Notes: a model not told the origin generated them from the sequence alone. A stretch of DNA of 15,923 nucleotides from JBBSJV01 sp038256935 (GCA_038256935.1 JBBSJV010000021.1:1-15923); one strand, 5' to 3'. Shown: positions 6,392 through 14,549, numbered from the stretch's first letter. A program made the numbers and translations.

Positions 6392-7483
6392 TTATTTTTG
6401 AAGAGTGTTTATAAGTTGAGTATTGGTATACATTTGATAAGTCCCTACTTTTTTTTGTGATAATATCTCTAAGCTAGTAAGTGCTTGTAAGTACCGTGAG
6501 GCAGTTGTATAGTGCACTCCCAACATTTCTCCCAAGGCAAGTGGGGTTACAACTGGATACATAAAAATTGTATCAACAAGATCAGAATTATATAGTTTTG
6601 GCTGTTTTTGCTTTAATAATTCTTTGGTAGACACGATGAGCTCAGAAACTTCAAATAGCATCGCTTTAGTTGCTTTGGCTTGTAGTTTAAATGCGGTGAG
6701 CATGTACTCCAAATACCCATACCAGTTGTTCTCGGTTCTAACACTTTGCAACAAACTGTAATAATCATTTTTGTTCTCAGAAATATATCCACTCAAAAAC
6801 AATACAGGATACTCAAGCAGGTTTTTGTGAATAAGATAAAGTACCATTAATATACGACCTGTTCGACCGTTCCCGTCATCAAATGGGTGAATAGACTCAA
6901 ACTGATAATGCAAAATACTATTAATTACCAACGGGTCAAAGACAGTGTCATCTGAGTTTGCAAAATCCTCCCAATTCTTCATAAACTCTGCCAAATTATT
7001 AGCTCTAGGTGGAACAAGCACAATTTCCTTTTTACTTGGATTCCAAATTACATTCTGGTTTTTTCTAAACTCGCCTCTTTGCTGAGGAATAAGAGTTTGC
7101 TGAACATTCAATACTACTCTATTGGAAAACGGATAACCTTCTTTGAGCAATTCATACCCTTTGAGAATACCATCTTTGTAGCGCAATACCTCCTTGTCAG
7201 CTTGATTTCGTTCATTTTCAGGGAAAAGTGAATTTTGTAAAAGATCCACAAGAGTTGTATGGATATCTTCAATCTCTGAACTTGCAATAGACTCTTTGGT
7301 CATTGAAGTGGATAAAAGTATCATCGGGTTTGGTAATTTGCTGCAATACCCTTTGAGTTCAGCAATCTCTGCCCTAGCTTCAATAAGTAAAGGAGTAAGC
7401 TTATAGATCACCTCTTTATCAATATTTGGAGGCAAAAAGTCCAAAAAATCAGGCTTCAAAGTGGAAGGGTCAAAAGGTAGCAT
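6392..7483 (-). CDS. fic: Fic-domain protein (AMP transferase type) with C-terminal winged helix, 363 aa
   Basis: Fic proteins usually transfer AMP, or another nucleotide, from a cofactor onto a target protein. The active-site motif HPFDDGNGRTGR (199-210) is complete, including catalytic H199 and the phosphate-binding GNGR. RGEFR (136-140) precedes it as in related proteins. An N-terminal inhibitory helix is suggested by SSEIED (68-73), fitting the S-x-x-x-E form, with D where G or N is usual. The architecture matches Fic_N, Fic core, and a C-terminal winged helix (about 300-345, with LGEMLGVHYTTASRYLQAL). It heads the leftward operon with hsdM and the Mrr-like gene. Fic genes of this type recur in type I R-M loci, where the role is not settled. 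Regulation of the operon or an abortive-infection arm are possible. Confidence 0.92.
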   Translation of the reverse strand: MLPFDPSTLKPDFLDFLPPNIDKEVIYKLTPLLIEARAEIAELKGYCSKLPNPMILLSTSMTKESIASSEIEDIHTTLVDLLQNSLFPENERNQADKEVLRYKDGILKGYELLKEGYPFSNRVVLNVQQTLIPQQRGEFRKNQNVIWNPSKKEIVLVPPRANNLAEFMKNWEDFANSDDTVFDPLVINSILHYQFESIHPFDDGNGRTGRILMVLYLIHKNLLEYPVLFLSGYISENKNDYYSLLQSVRTENNWYGYLEYMLTAFKLQAKATKAMLFEVSELIVSTKELLKQKQPKLYNSDLVDTIFMYPVVTPLALGEMLGVHYTTASRYLQALTSLEILSQKKVGTYQMYTNTQLINTLQK

Positions 7484-7550
7484 ATGTTACAAAAATACGA
7501 TTTTTGTTATATAATGTCAAGCAAATGTTACATGATGCGATATAAGAAGG
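7481..7550. repeat. 70-base diverged repeat, copy B, over the fic promoter
   Basis: This pairs with 3351-3420 (about 52 of 70 bases identical by hand count, no gaps). It begins exactly at the fic start codon and covers the promoter. The dyad ACAAAAA (7489-7495) and TTTTTGT (7501-7507) overlaps the proposed -10 box, so it could be an operator. The dyad arms are identical in the two copies while the loop differs. Confidence 0.6.
7492..7520 (-). promoter_or_regulatory. Promoter of the fic-hsdM-mrr operon
   Basis: Read leftward, a perfect TTGACA (7515-7520) is followed by a 17-base spacer and TATTTT (7492-7497). Eight bases separate the -10 from the ATG at 7483, so the transcript would have little or no leader. 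A palindrome with arms at 7489-7495 and 7501-7507 overlaps the -10, consistent with repression by an unidentified regulator, possibly the winged-helix part of Fic itself. Confidence 0.55.
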
Positions 7551-7665
7551 TTTAAATATAATAACTTTAAGATTTTTGTGATATTAAGATTTTGGCTAAT
7601 ATCCATTATGTAACATTAAACACCATAAAATTAACAAAATTAAAATAAATAATCTAGTCTGTAGC

Positions 7666-7694
7666 TTGTATTCAAGACTTTTGTATGATATAAT
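7666..7694 (+). promoter_or_regulatory. Orphan promoter candidate
   Basis: TTGTAT (7666-7671), a 17-base spacer and a perfect TATAAT (7689-7694). No start codon with a real reading frame follows at the usual distance. It may drive a small RNA, a long leader for the 7947 gene, or be left over from a lost gene. AT-rich DNA yields such matches by chance. Confidence 0.35.
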
Positions 7695-7753
7695 TTGATA
7701 ACAACCCACTGTTAAGTAATACTATAGATAGACTCCTATCACAACTAGACTAA

Positions 7754-7894
7754 GCATACAATAACGTTGAAGGGCCTGTAGTATATAATCTTATATCATG
7801 TGCAATACAAATGATTCTTGAAAAGAGCAACTCAATTAATCATAACTGGATTGTAGATATAAACAAGTCAGCAAGTAATGGTCAGAGATATTAA
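7754..7894 (+). pseudogene. Possible gene remnant, 46 codons
   Basis: An open frame runs from just after a TAA at 7751-7753 to a TAA at 7892-7894, with an internal ATG at 7811 (27 codons from there). Upstream of the TAA the same frame stays open for about another 19 codons, so the two could be parts of one interrupted gene. The peptide (for example NSINHNWIVDINKSASNGQR) has protein-like composition but matches no family known to me. It could equally be chance. Confidence 0.2.
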
Positions 7895-7911
7895 ACAGTT
7901 TCTAAGAAAAG

Positions 7912-7940
7912 TTGCTTACATTGTAATTATATAGTATACT
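7912..7940 (+). promoter_or_regulatory. Leaderless-type promoter of the 7947 gene
   Basis: TTGCTT (7912-7917), a 17-base spacer and TATACT (7935-7940), with exactly six bases before the ATG at 7947. The spacing is the same as at padR and at the 3078 gene. No Shine-Dalgarno motif is present. Confidence 0.6.
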
Positions 7941-7946
7941 CCACTT

Positions 7947-8237
7947 ATGTTCGGAGGAAAGCGTGAACCTCAACCCCCAAAACCAAGTGTGGAAAGTAAG
8001 GTAAAAAATGCAGTAAGTTATCTGAGAATGCTCCTAGTTCAAGCCATTCCATCAGACACTCCTGGAGCCAAGGAATTTTTAAGAAAGCTCGAAGTTAAAA
8101 CTAATAACTTGCAATCCCTTGCTGCAATGTCGGATGATGAATTAGAACGATTTAAAAGATCACTAAGCCCCGATCTTCATGCTTATTATGACATACTCAT
8201 TCAAACGCTTAACCGATTGCCAGGGGAGGAAAAATAG
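7947..8237 (+). CDS. Hypothetical small soluble protein, 96 aa
   Basis: No family is recognised. The N-terminus is short and basic with prolines (KREPQPPKP, 5-13). The rest is predicted as helices: KVKNAVSYLRMLLVQAI (18-34), GAKEFLRKLEVKTNNLQSLA (40-59), then LERFKRSLSPDLHAYYDILI (66-85). It has no membrane span or signal peptide. The start is supported by a promoter whose -10 ends six bases upstream. It is the only rightward gene between the two leftward restriction operons and converges on the second. A role as an adaptor or regulator is possible but unsupported. Confidence 0.65.
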   Translation: MFGGKREPQPPKPSVESKVKNAVSYLRMLLVQAIPSDTPGAKEFLRKLEVKTNNLQSLAAMSDDELERFKRSLSPDLHAYYDILIQTLNRLPGEEK

Positions 8238-8265
8238 TATAAATTCCTAAGTTTTATGAATGGTC

Positions 8266-8619
8266 TCACAAGCCAAGCATCGTCCTAATTGCCTCTGCTA
8301 AATCAATATCAACTGGAAAAGATAGGTTGAGGTTTTCAGCAAGGTGGAGGTGACAATGATTCTGACTCTCAATTTTTGAAACTCGCTCTTCGTTAGTAAT
8401 AGATTCAACAATATCATACCCGCGAGCAGTGATTGCAAAACCAAAATATGTAGCCGTAGACTGACTCTTTGACGGAACTTTGGGCTCGATGTACTCATGT
8501 CGAATAAGATACTCCAATGCTCGATACGAGTTATCACCTCTTTGGTTCGCTATGATCATAAGCTGTTTTTTATTTTCCCACAGATATTCCCCCTCTTCTA
8601 AATCAAAAGAGGTCGACAT
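8266..8619 (-). CDS. Small winged-helix-like protein, last gene of the type III operon, 117 aa
   Basis: The first half resembles a winged-helix DNA-binding fold: helices WENKKQLMIIANQRG (14-28) and SYRALEYLIRHEYIEPK (31-47), then a wing-like YFGFAITARGYDIVESI (58-74). The rest is hydrophilic with a helical C-terminus. The family is not known to me. It begins seven bases after the res stop codon on the same strand, so it is probably made from the same transcript. It ends in TGA, which shows TGA works as a stop here. It could regulate the operon or be an accessory or anti-restriction factor. Confidence 0.65.
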   Translation of the reverse strand: MSTSFDLEEGEYLWENKKQLMIIANQRGDNSYRALEYLIRHEYIEPKVPSKSQSTATYFGFAITARGYDIVESITNEERVSKIESQNHCHLHLAENLNLSFPVDIDLAEAIRTMLGL

Positions 8620-8626
8620 ACATAAT

Positions 8627-11506
8627 TTAATTTGTCTGATTTACTCCAATTACCTCCTCAATTAAATTCTTGATGCTTTTACCGCTGAATTGCTTCTTGA
8701 ATACGATCTTAATGCTGCTACCAAAGAATTTCTCTGCGTGTCTTATTTTTTGGGTTTCTTCATCTCTAAGACCATCCTCACTAGCGTTTTTCGTTTCTAC
8801 TATAAAGTATATTTTCTTTTGACCGTCTTTCATTTTGAGTACATATGCAAAGTCTGGTGAGTAGCTCTTACCCCCAGCTATTGGAATCTTGATTGAATTT
8901 TTAGGTATTTTTGTAAATACTGTGACTTCTTCTAAATCCATCTCGATATTTTCCTTCTCAAGCTCACTATCATAAAATAGCTCTTCAAAATAATAATCAC
9001 TCGCCACTCTCCTATCAGAATAACTAACCCCTACATTCGCTGAATCGATCGATTCGAGAGGTTTTCCCGCGTTATCAGTAAACTTAGTTGGGTGAACCTG
9101 ACTTCTTACTTTTTGATATTCAATAGAAAAAGTATCTATAGCGTTGCGGGTTAGATAATTATTAAATTTGTCTTTAAGATTTCTAATATTACCTTGACCC
9201 ATATATTTACCTATATTAAGACCAGATTCTACCAAAGACTTATGTAGGGTTATTTTGTTTACCAGCAACGAACGTGATAATTGATCCAAAAAGTCAGAAT
9301 ACTTCATAGTCGCTAAACTGTCAGACCCTCTGTGGTAAGAAATAGCTTGTTCTCTCAAATATGCTCGATCCTCGTCAAAATCTATTTTCTGGATGCCGTG
9401 TCTAATGGCGTTGTCTTTTAATGAATCCACAGTAATTTTCAGGAAGTCAAGGAATAGCGACTTAAACTCCGCCTCGTTTTCAATTTTATATGTCAAAACT
9501 ACTTTTTCATTGAGTCTTTCCCATAATTCTTTCAATTCCGCATATTTTTCAATTCTTACCTTTATTTTTTTCTTTGTATCGGTTGCTTTTCTTACTTTAT
9601 TTGATCCAATACCTTCAAAGATAAGTGGGTAATTAGATTTTATATATTCAAAACCATTTTCTTTAAAATCATTATTTCTTTTAATAGCTCCAGCGTTATC
9701 TAATTTCTCCAGTAATTCATCTTCTGTAATATTATATTTCTCAATAATTTGTTTTTTCATTGCTTCGTCAAGTTTCACTGGAATATTTTCGAGTGAGATT
9801 GCTCCTGATTTTTCATTGATCTCATTCACAAGTTTTTCCACAAAATCATTTTCTGTAAAATCGACAAAATAATTAAGATAAAATTGTTCGTCTTTGACAC
9901 GATTTCCATATTCATTGACTGGCAAACGAAGTCCACGACCAACTTCTTGAAGTTTAGAGATTTCACTTCCACTACTACGAAGTTTGCAAATTTGAAAAAC
10001 ATTAGGATTGTCCCAACCTTCACGAAGAGTCCATTTGGAGAAAATAAATCTTCTCGGATTATCGAGAGCCAGCATTTTTTCCTTGTCGTGTAAAATTTCA
10101 ATTACTTCTTGTTCTATCGCTTCATCCTTTTCACTATTGTCTTTACTAAAATATCCGCCGTGGGTTTTGGAAATATCAAGCAAAGTTTTTTCTAAATACT
10201 CTTTATAAAAAGGATCTGTTTCTGCTTTGAGTAGTGCGGTAACTTCTGCTTTGATAAACTTTTCTACTGTTTTTTTGATATATCCATCGGCATTTCTGTA
10301 TTCATTGATATTATCAATAAAAAACAAAGTAAGCGGTTTGATTTTTACTTCTCTTTTGAGCATTTCCTTTTCTAGTACAAAATGACTCTTCACTGCTTTT
10401 TGTATCATTGTCTCTTGCAGTGTTTCGGCATACGAATAGGGATTGATTTTATCGCCTTTTTTTAGTTCCAACCCATTTGAAAGAATGACAGTGCTTTGAT
10501 TAAGATTTTCTATATACAAATCAGACATGGCGGAGTGAATCTTTTCTAAACTATCGCCTTTGCTCACTTTACTTGTTTTTCTATCCGCACCATCCACAAG
10601 TTCAAAACTTGCTTCTTGTCCGTCAGAATTTATAAATTTTAGTATGGCATTTTTGCCTGTTTCAAATTCTGTGATGTGTCCAATCACTCCTTTGACGAGA
10701 TTTTTATTAAATGAATCTACTGCCGTGAGTGTATAGACAAGGTTTTCATAACCTGCAAATGTTGCACCATAACGGAGAATAAACTGCGGTTTCATTTTTT
10801 GGATATTTTCCCAAGTTTTATTTCCTTGAGTAAATTTGTGCGGTTCATCAATAATCACAAAAGGGTGAGTGGCAGCAATAGCATCAAACGGTACAGAATA
10901 CTTATCAAATAAACTTGAATCAAAACTTTTTTGCATCGTTTCAGAATTGATCATCCCAGCATTGATAATCATCACTTGTATTTGATTTTTTTCAAAAGTT
11001 CCAGCGTTTACAAAGGCACCAACTGACGGCGGTAAATAGGATTTTTTACTTTTTCCTCCTTTTTGGCTTTCGACGATATGGAGATTGAGGGTTTTGCCAT
11101 ATTGTTCTTTAAAATGTTCACGGCTACTATCAGATTTGAGGAAATCAATCGTTCCTGCCTTGATGGATAAAGTTGGCACAACTATCACAAATTTGAAAAT
11201 TCCGTAGAGCTTATTAAGTTCAAAAATGGTTTTGGTATAGGTGTAGGTTTTCCCTGTCCCTGTCTCCATCATAATATCGATAATATTGCTCTCTCTTTTT
11301 ACCTTGCCGTCTGTGATACAATTTTCGTTACGAATATCGATAATATTTCTCGCATAGTTTCTGGTGTCATATGGTAAAACAGGGTTAATACATAGTTTTT
11401 CAAGCTCTTTTGCTTGCACAATTTCCAGTCCGTCAAAAACAGCAATAGTACTTTCTACTGCTTTGCTCTGGTGTTCTAAATTTTTTTCAAAGTTAAATTT
11501 TGCCAT
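8627..11506 (-). CDS. res: Type III restriction enzyme Res subunit (helicase-nuclease), 959 aa
   Basis: Res is the ATP-dependent motor and nuclease that acts with Mod to cut unmodified DNA between sites. The superfamily 2 helicase core is complete: Walker A METGTGKT (80-87), DEPH (220-223, DEAD-box equivalent), GAT-like RYGATF (245-250), then RREGWDN-type sequence (LREGWDNPNVFQ, 494-505) and motif VI EVGRGLRLP (521-529). The C-terminal PD-(D/E)xK nuclease shows SPDFAYVL (883-890) and VETKNA (903-908), with likely catalytic D885, E904 and K906. The length of about 960 residues is normal for Res. There is no frameshift. It follows the RhuM-family gene by five bases. Confidence 0.95.
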   Translation of the reverse strand: MAKFNFEKNLEHQSKAVESTIAVFDGLEIVQAKELEKLCINPVLPYDTRNYARNIIDIRNENCITDGKVKRESNIIDIMMETGTGKTYTYTKTIFELNKLYGIFKFVIVVPTLSIKAGTIDFLKSDSSREHFKEQYGKTLNLHIVESQKGGKSKKSYLPPSVGAFVNAGTFEKNQIQVMIINAGMINSETMQKSFDSSLFDKYSVPFDAIAATHPFVIIDEPHKFTQGNKTWENIQKMKPQFILRYGATFAGYENLVYTLTAVDSFNKNLVKGVIGHITEFETGKNAILKFINSDGQEASFELVDGADRKTSKVSKGDSLEKIHSAMSDLYIENLNQSTVILSNGLELKKGDKINPYSYAETLQETMIQKAVKSHFVLEKEMLKREVKIKPLTLFFIDNINEYRNADGYIKKTVEKFIKAEVTALLKAETDPFYKEYLEKTLLDISKTHGGYFSKDNSEKDEAIEQEVIEILHDKEKMLALDNPRRFIFSKWTLREGWDNPNVFQICKLRSSGSEISKLQEVGRGLRLPVNEYGNRVKDEQFYLNYFVDFTENDFVEKLVNEINEKSGAISLENIPVKLDEAMKKQIIEKYNITEDELLEKLDNAGAIKRNNDFKENGFEYIKSNYPLIFEGIGSNKVRKATDTKKKIKVRIEKYAELKELWERLNEKVVLTYKIENEAEFKSLFLDFLKITVDSLKDNAIRHGIQKIDFDEDRAYLREQAISYHRGSDSLATMKYSDFLDQLSRSLLVNKITLHKSLVESGLNIGKYMGQGNIRNLKDKFNNYLTRNAIDTFSIEYQKVRSQVHPTKFTDNAGKPLESIDSANVGVSYSDRRVASDYYFEELFYDSELEKENIEMDLEEVTVFTKIPKNSIKIPIAGGKSYSPDFAYVLKMKDGQKKIYFIVETKNASEDGLRDEETQKIRHAEKFFGSSIKIVFKKQFSGKSIKNLIEEVIGVNQTN

Positions 11507-11511
11507 AATTA

Positions 11512-12570
11512 TTATAGTTTAGATGTTTTTGGTTTTATTTTTTTCAGAGTTCCAGCCATTTGTTTATCAAAGTCGCTATCTATTTTTTGGGTTTTATTGA
11601 ATCGATCGTATTCTGTTTCGGCTTTTTGTTTGGCTGTATCGTGACTCATTGTACCTTTTCCATCCAAGATTTTATACTCGTTAAATTCCAAAAACTTATT
11701 AACCGAATCCTTAAATTCTGACATCGTAAAGGTATTTTTGCGTTCAATTAGACCCTCAATATAATCAAAAAAACTGCCAACACCTCGCTCTAGTGCTTTA
11801 ATCTCATTTTCTTCCAAAAAGTTTTTGGCAATGCTAGAGTCTGACTTGAGTATTCTGCCTTGTGGTGCATTTTTCCAGGTTTTTAAGCCCATATTTGGCT
11901 TGCTGTGATCAGCGTTACTATGTACGATTTCAGCCGCTGTGTGACCAACAATTCCGTAATGGAATTTATTTTGAATAGTTGCATAAAAATCTTCTTTTTG
12001 CTTTTTGTGATCAGTGCTAGGTACATTATAGTCTGTACTACACTCTGCAAAAATATCAGTAATTTGTTTCCAGATCCTCCGCTTGCTAGTGCGAATTGAC
12101 CTTACTCTTTCCAGCAACTCTTGAAAATAATCTTTGCCAAAATTAGCCCCATTTTTGAGCCGTTCATCGTCCATCACAAAATCCTTGATCATATATTCTT
12201 TGAGTTTGGCTGTGGCCCAAATCCTAAACTGGGTTGCCTGCGCCGAATTAACCCGATAGCCAACAGAAATTATTGCATCAAGGTTGTAAAAATTAATCTC
12301 TCTAGTTACCTCACGGCTACCCTCTGTTTGAACTATTGGGAATTTCCGAATAGTTGAGTTTTCCTCTAATTCAAGAGAAGAGTAAATATTCTTCACGTGT
12401 TCATTAATTGTAGAAATATCTACGCCAAAAAGTTCTGCCATCCGCTTTTGAGTCAGCCAAATATTCTCATCATCAAAGAGTATTTCTACCTTTACCTCGC
12501 CGCTAGGACTAGTATACAGCAAAAACTCTGTAAGCTGGTCTTTGGTAGTAATTTGTTTATCTAAAGCCAT
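11512..12570 (-). CDS. rhuM: RhuM-family protein inserted between mod and res, 352 aa
   Basis: The protein matches the virulence RhuM family, named for a gene of a Salmonella pathogenicity island and widespread in defence loci. Its biochemical role is not established. The N-terminus has a putative helix-turn-helix, WLTQKRMAELFGVDISTINE (38-57), followed by the family's REINFYNLDAIISVGYRVNS region (90-109) and FRIWATAKLKEYMI (115-128). The middle contains WKQITDIFAE and DFYATIQNKFHYGIVGHTAA. The start codon follows the mod stop as TAG-T-ATG, so translation is probably coupled, and it ends five bases before res. Placement inside the R-M operon suggests a regulator, toxin or accessory subunit. 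Confidence 0.88.
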   Translation of the reverse strand: MALDKQITTKDQLTEFLLYTSPSGEVKVEILFDDENIWLTQKRMAELFGVDISTINEHVKNIYSSLELEENSTIRKFPIVQTEGSREVTREINFYNLDAIISVGYRVNSAQATQFRIWATAKLKEYMIKDFVMDDERLKNGANFGKDYFQELLERVRSIRTSKRRIWKQITDIFAECSTDYNVPSTDHKKQKEDFYATIQNKFHYGIVGHTAAEIVHSNADHSKPNMGLKTWKNAPQGRILKSDSSIAKNFLEENEIKALERGVGSFFDYIEGLIERKNTFTMSEFKDSVNKFLEFNEYKILDGKGTMSHDTAKQKAETEYDRFNKTQKIDSDFDKQMAGTLKKIKPKTSKL

Positions 12571-12571
12571 A

Positions 12572-14494
12572 CTAATACCTTGTTATAAAATCAATATCGA
12601 GTTTTTTCTTGTTCGCATAACTCGCTACATTTTCTGCTATTTCACGAAGAGCTTTACTCTCAAAATGGTACCCGAAAACAATAATACTGGCTGGACTAAA
12701 ATCTTTATTACTATCGATTTCTTCCAAAAGTTGTTTCAAATGTTCAGTCTGGAATCCTTTGTCCATCAAATACAGTTTTTTGTCAGAATAATGTCCTGTG
12801 TATTCGCCTAAATCGATTTTTTGTAAATCAACAGTAAGCGGAATATTATCATTTGTCTTCCAAGTGGTCAGAAGCGTCTCAATATCTTCATCAGTCAATT
12901 TTGATTCATCAAATAATATCGCTTGTGGGTCAAATTCTTTAGCCTCAAAATCATAACCTTCCCAAATCGGCATGGTTTCAAATATCTTAAATCCAAAATC
13001 TTGCTTTTTCATTTCTATTTTCTCTTCTAGTTCTAGTTGGTTTGCTTTTTTATCTTCTGCTTGCTTTTGCTCTAGCTGTATTTTCTTACCTGCCCTTATT
13101 AGTCTTTCCTTGGTAATCTCAAAAATAGTCGGTTTTGAGACTTTTAACTCATCTTTTGCAAAATCATAAGCTGTTTTGTTTTTCTTCGGATCAATAGCTT
13201 CTGGAAGTTGCACCAAAATATATTTGCGATTACCATCATCTTGGCTATTAAGTTGCATAACCGAATCTCCAGTTGTTCCAGAGCCAGCGAAGAAATCCAG
13301 GATTAGATCATCTGAACCCGAACCAAGTGTTATGAAAGTACTTATTAATATGGTTGACTTTGGAAAATCAAAAACTCTTTTACCAAACAAGTTTTCAAGT
13401 TTTAGACTAGCTTCTTGATTACTGCCAAATTTTGTATCCCAGAAATCATTTGCAATTTGACCCAACGATTCTTCTAGATATATTTTTCCATAAGGTTGTT
13501 CATCCCCACCATTTGTCCATAGTATTTTATTTTCATTATCTAATTCTTTGAAATCTGTTTCTTTTACCATCCATGGACCATTTAGAGTTTTACCATTCTT
13601 TGTAGTTACATTGTAATAGTTTCTCCCCCTAGTCTTATCTAATAGAATTGATCTTCTAAAATAACCTTTATCATCTTTATAAGAATATTCTTTTTTTGCT
13701 TTTTCGGTTAATGGTATTTTATTTACCAAAAGTTTATCTTTGATTTTAGCGTATACGATAATATATTCTTTAACTCTTGCCATTTGACCGAGATTTGCTT
13801 GATTATCTGATTTTCTCCAAACTATCTTCGCCACAAAATTTTCCTCCCCAAACACTTCATTCATTAAAATTCTTAGTTGGGCTACTTCATTATCATCAAT
13901 ACTCACAAAAATCACGCCATCATCTTTGAGAAGTTGTTTGGCGATATACAACCTTGGATACATAAAAGTCAGCCAGGCACTGTGCGAGTTGCTTTTGCTG
14001 TTTACAAAACTCAAAATCTTTTTGGCTTTTTCTTCATCTACTCCAGCTAGTTTTTGAAATTCTGCTACAGTAAATTTGCGGTCATCGGCGTACACAAAGC
14101 CATCTTTTCCTGTATTGTAGGGTGGATCGATATAGATCATCTTGACTTGCTCGTGGTAGGCATTGGACAAGTGTTTCAATACTTCCAAATTGTCACCCTT
14201 GATCAGCAAGTTCTCCGAGTTTTTATTTTCTGGTCTTTCATTCCAATTTTTGTCTTCTTTGAGCAAAGTCAATGCTGGGTCACTTGCAAGCAGTCTGGCG
14301 TAGCTTTTGCCCAGCCAGTCCATTCCGTAACTTTCTTTGGAGAAATCGATTTCTTTGGTTTGTAATTCTTCTTTGAACTTATCAAAGTCAAAATCTCCGC
14401 TCTTATCAAAACAATGTGCAAAATGTTGTTTGAGGATCTCCAGATCGTGATTCGGGACTGTGATATTACTGGATAGATTCTGAGTATCTGGCAT
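12572..14494 (-). CDS. mod: Type III DNA methyltransferase Mod subunit, 640 aa
   Basis: Mod recognises the asymmetric target site and methylates adenine N6, and it also guides Res. The motif order is that of beta-class methylases: catalytic DPPY (123-126, within YIDPPYNTG) comes before the SAM-binding DFFAGSGTT (400-408). The target-recognition region lies between them, roughly residues 225-380. The N-terminal region (1-95) is helical. A charged, coiled-coil-like stretch follows motif I (about 450-500). The length is typical for type III Mod. It is the first gene of the operon, and the promoter candidate sits upstream at 14521-14549. No simple sequence repeat suggesting phase variation is visible. 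Confidence 0.95.
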   Translation of the reverse strand: MPDTQNLSSNITVPNHDLEILKQHFAHCFDKSGDFDFDKFKEELQTKEIDFSKESYGMDWLGKSYARLLASDPALTLLKEDKNWNERPENKNSENLLIKGDNLEVLKHLSNAYHEQVKMIYIDPPYNTGKDGFVYADDRKFTVAEFQKLAGVDEEKAKKILSFVNSKSNSHSAWLTFMYPRLYIAKQLLKDDGVIFVSIDDNEVAQLRILMNEVFGEENFVAKIVWRKSDNQANLGQMARVKEYIIVYAKIKDKLLVNKIPLTEKAKKEYSYKDDKGYFRRSILLDKTRGRNYYNVTTKNGKTLNGPWMVKETDFKELDNENKILWTNGGDEQPYGKIYLEESLGQIANDFWDTKFGSNQEASLKLENLFGKRVFDFPKSTILISTFITLGSGSDDLILDFFAGSGTTGDSVMQLNSQDDGNRKYILVQLPEAIDPKKNKTAYDFAKDELKVSKPTIFEITKERLIRAGKKIQLEQKQAEDKKANQLELEEKIEMKKQDFGFKIFETMPIWEGYDFEAKEFDPQAILFDESKLTDEDIETLLTTWKTNDNIPLTVDLQKIDLGEYTGHYSDKKLYLMDKGFQTEHLKQLLEEIDSNKDFSPASIIVFGYHFESKALREIAENVASYANKKKLDIDFITRY

Positions 14495-14520
14495 AGCGTT
14501 TTATTAGTCGTGTTGATACT

Positions 14521-14549
14521 ATAACAACCAGCCTATCTGTTAATGTCAA
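14521..14549 (-). promoter_or_regulatory. Promoter candidate of the type III operon
   Basis: Read leftward, TTGACA (14544-14549) is perfect and is followed by a 17-base spacer and TGTTAT (14521-14526), a four-of-six -10. The ATG at 14494 is 26 bases beyond the -10, so this transcript would have a leader of about 20 bases, unlike the leaderless promoters elsewhere in the window. The leader has no Shine-Dalgarno motif. Confidence 0.45.

Larger units (their letters stand above)
7551..7911. other. Long AT-rich intergenic region between fic and the 96-aa gene
   Basis: Apart from the fic promoter and repeat copy B at its left end and the 7947 gene promoter at its right end, this stretch holds no convincing gene. 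It contains an orphan rightward promoter candidate (7666-7694) and a 46-codon open frame (7754-7894) that may be a remnant. A GTTACAT string inside copy B (7527-7533) and ATGTAAC at 7609-7615 form distant inverted copies. No tRNA or CRISPR structure was seen. Confidence 0.5.

Noticed and set aside
5677..6414. Long open frame of 245 codons on the + strand opposite hsdM
   Set aside because: It lies wholly antisense to the hsdM coding region with its full motif set, shows no domain of its own, and has composition typical of a frame shadow.
12542..14365. Several + strand open frames of 60-100 codons inside mod and res
   Set aside because: All are antisense to intact genes with known motifs and lack promoters or homology.
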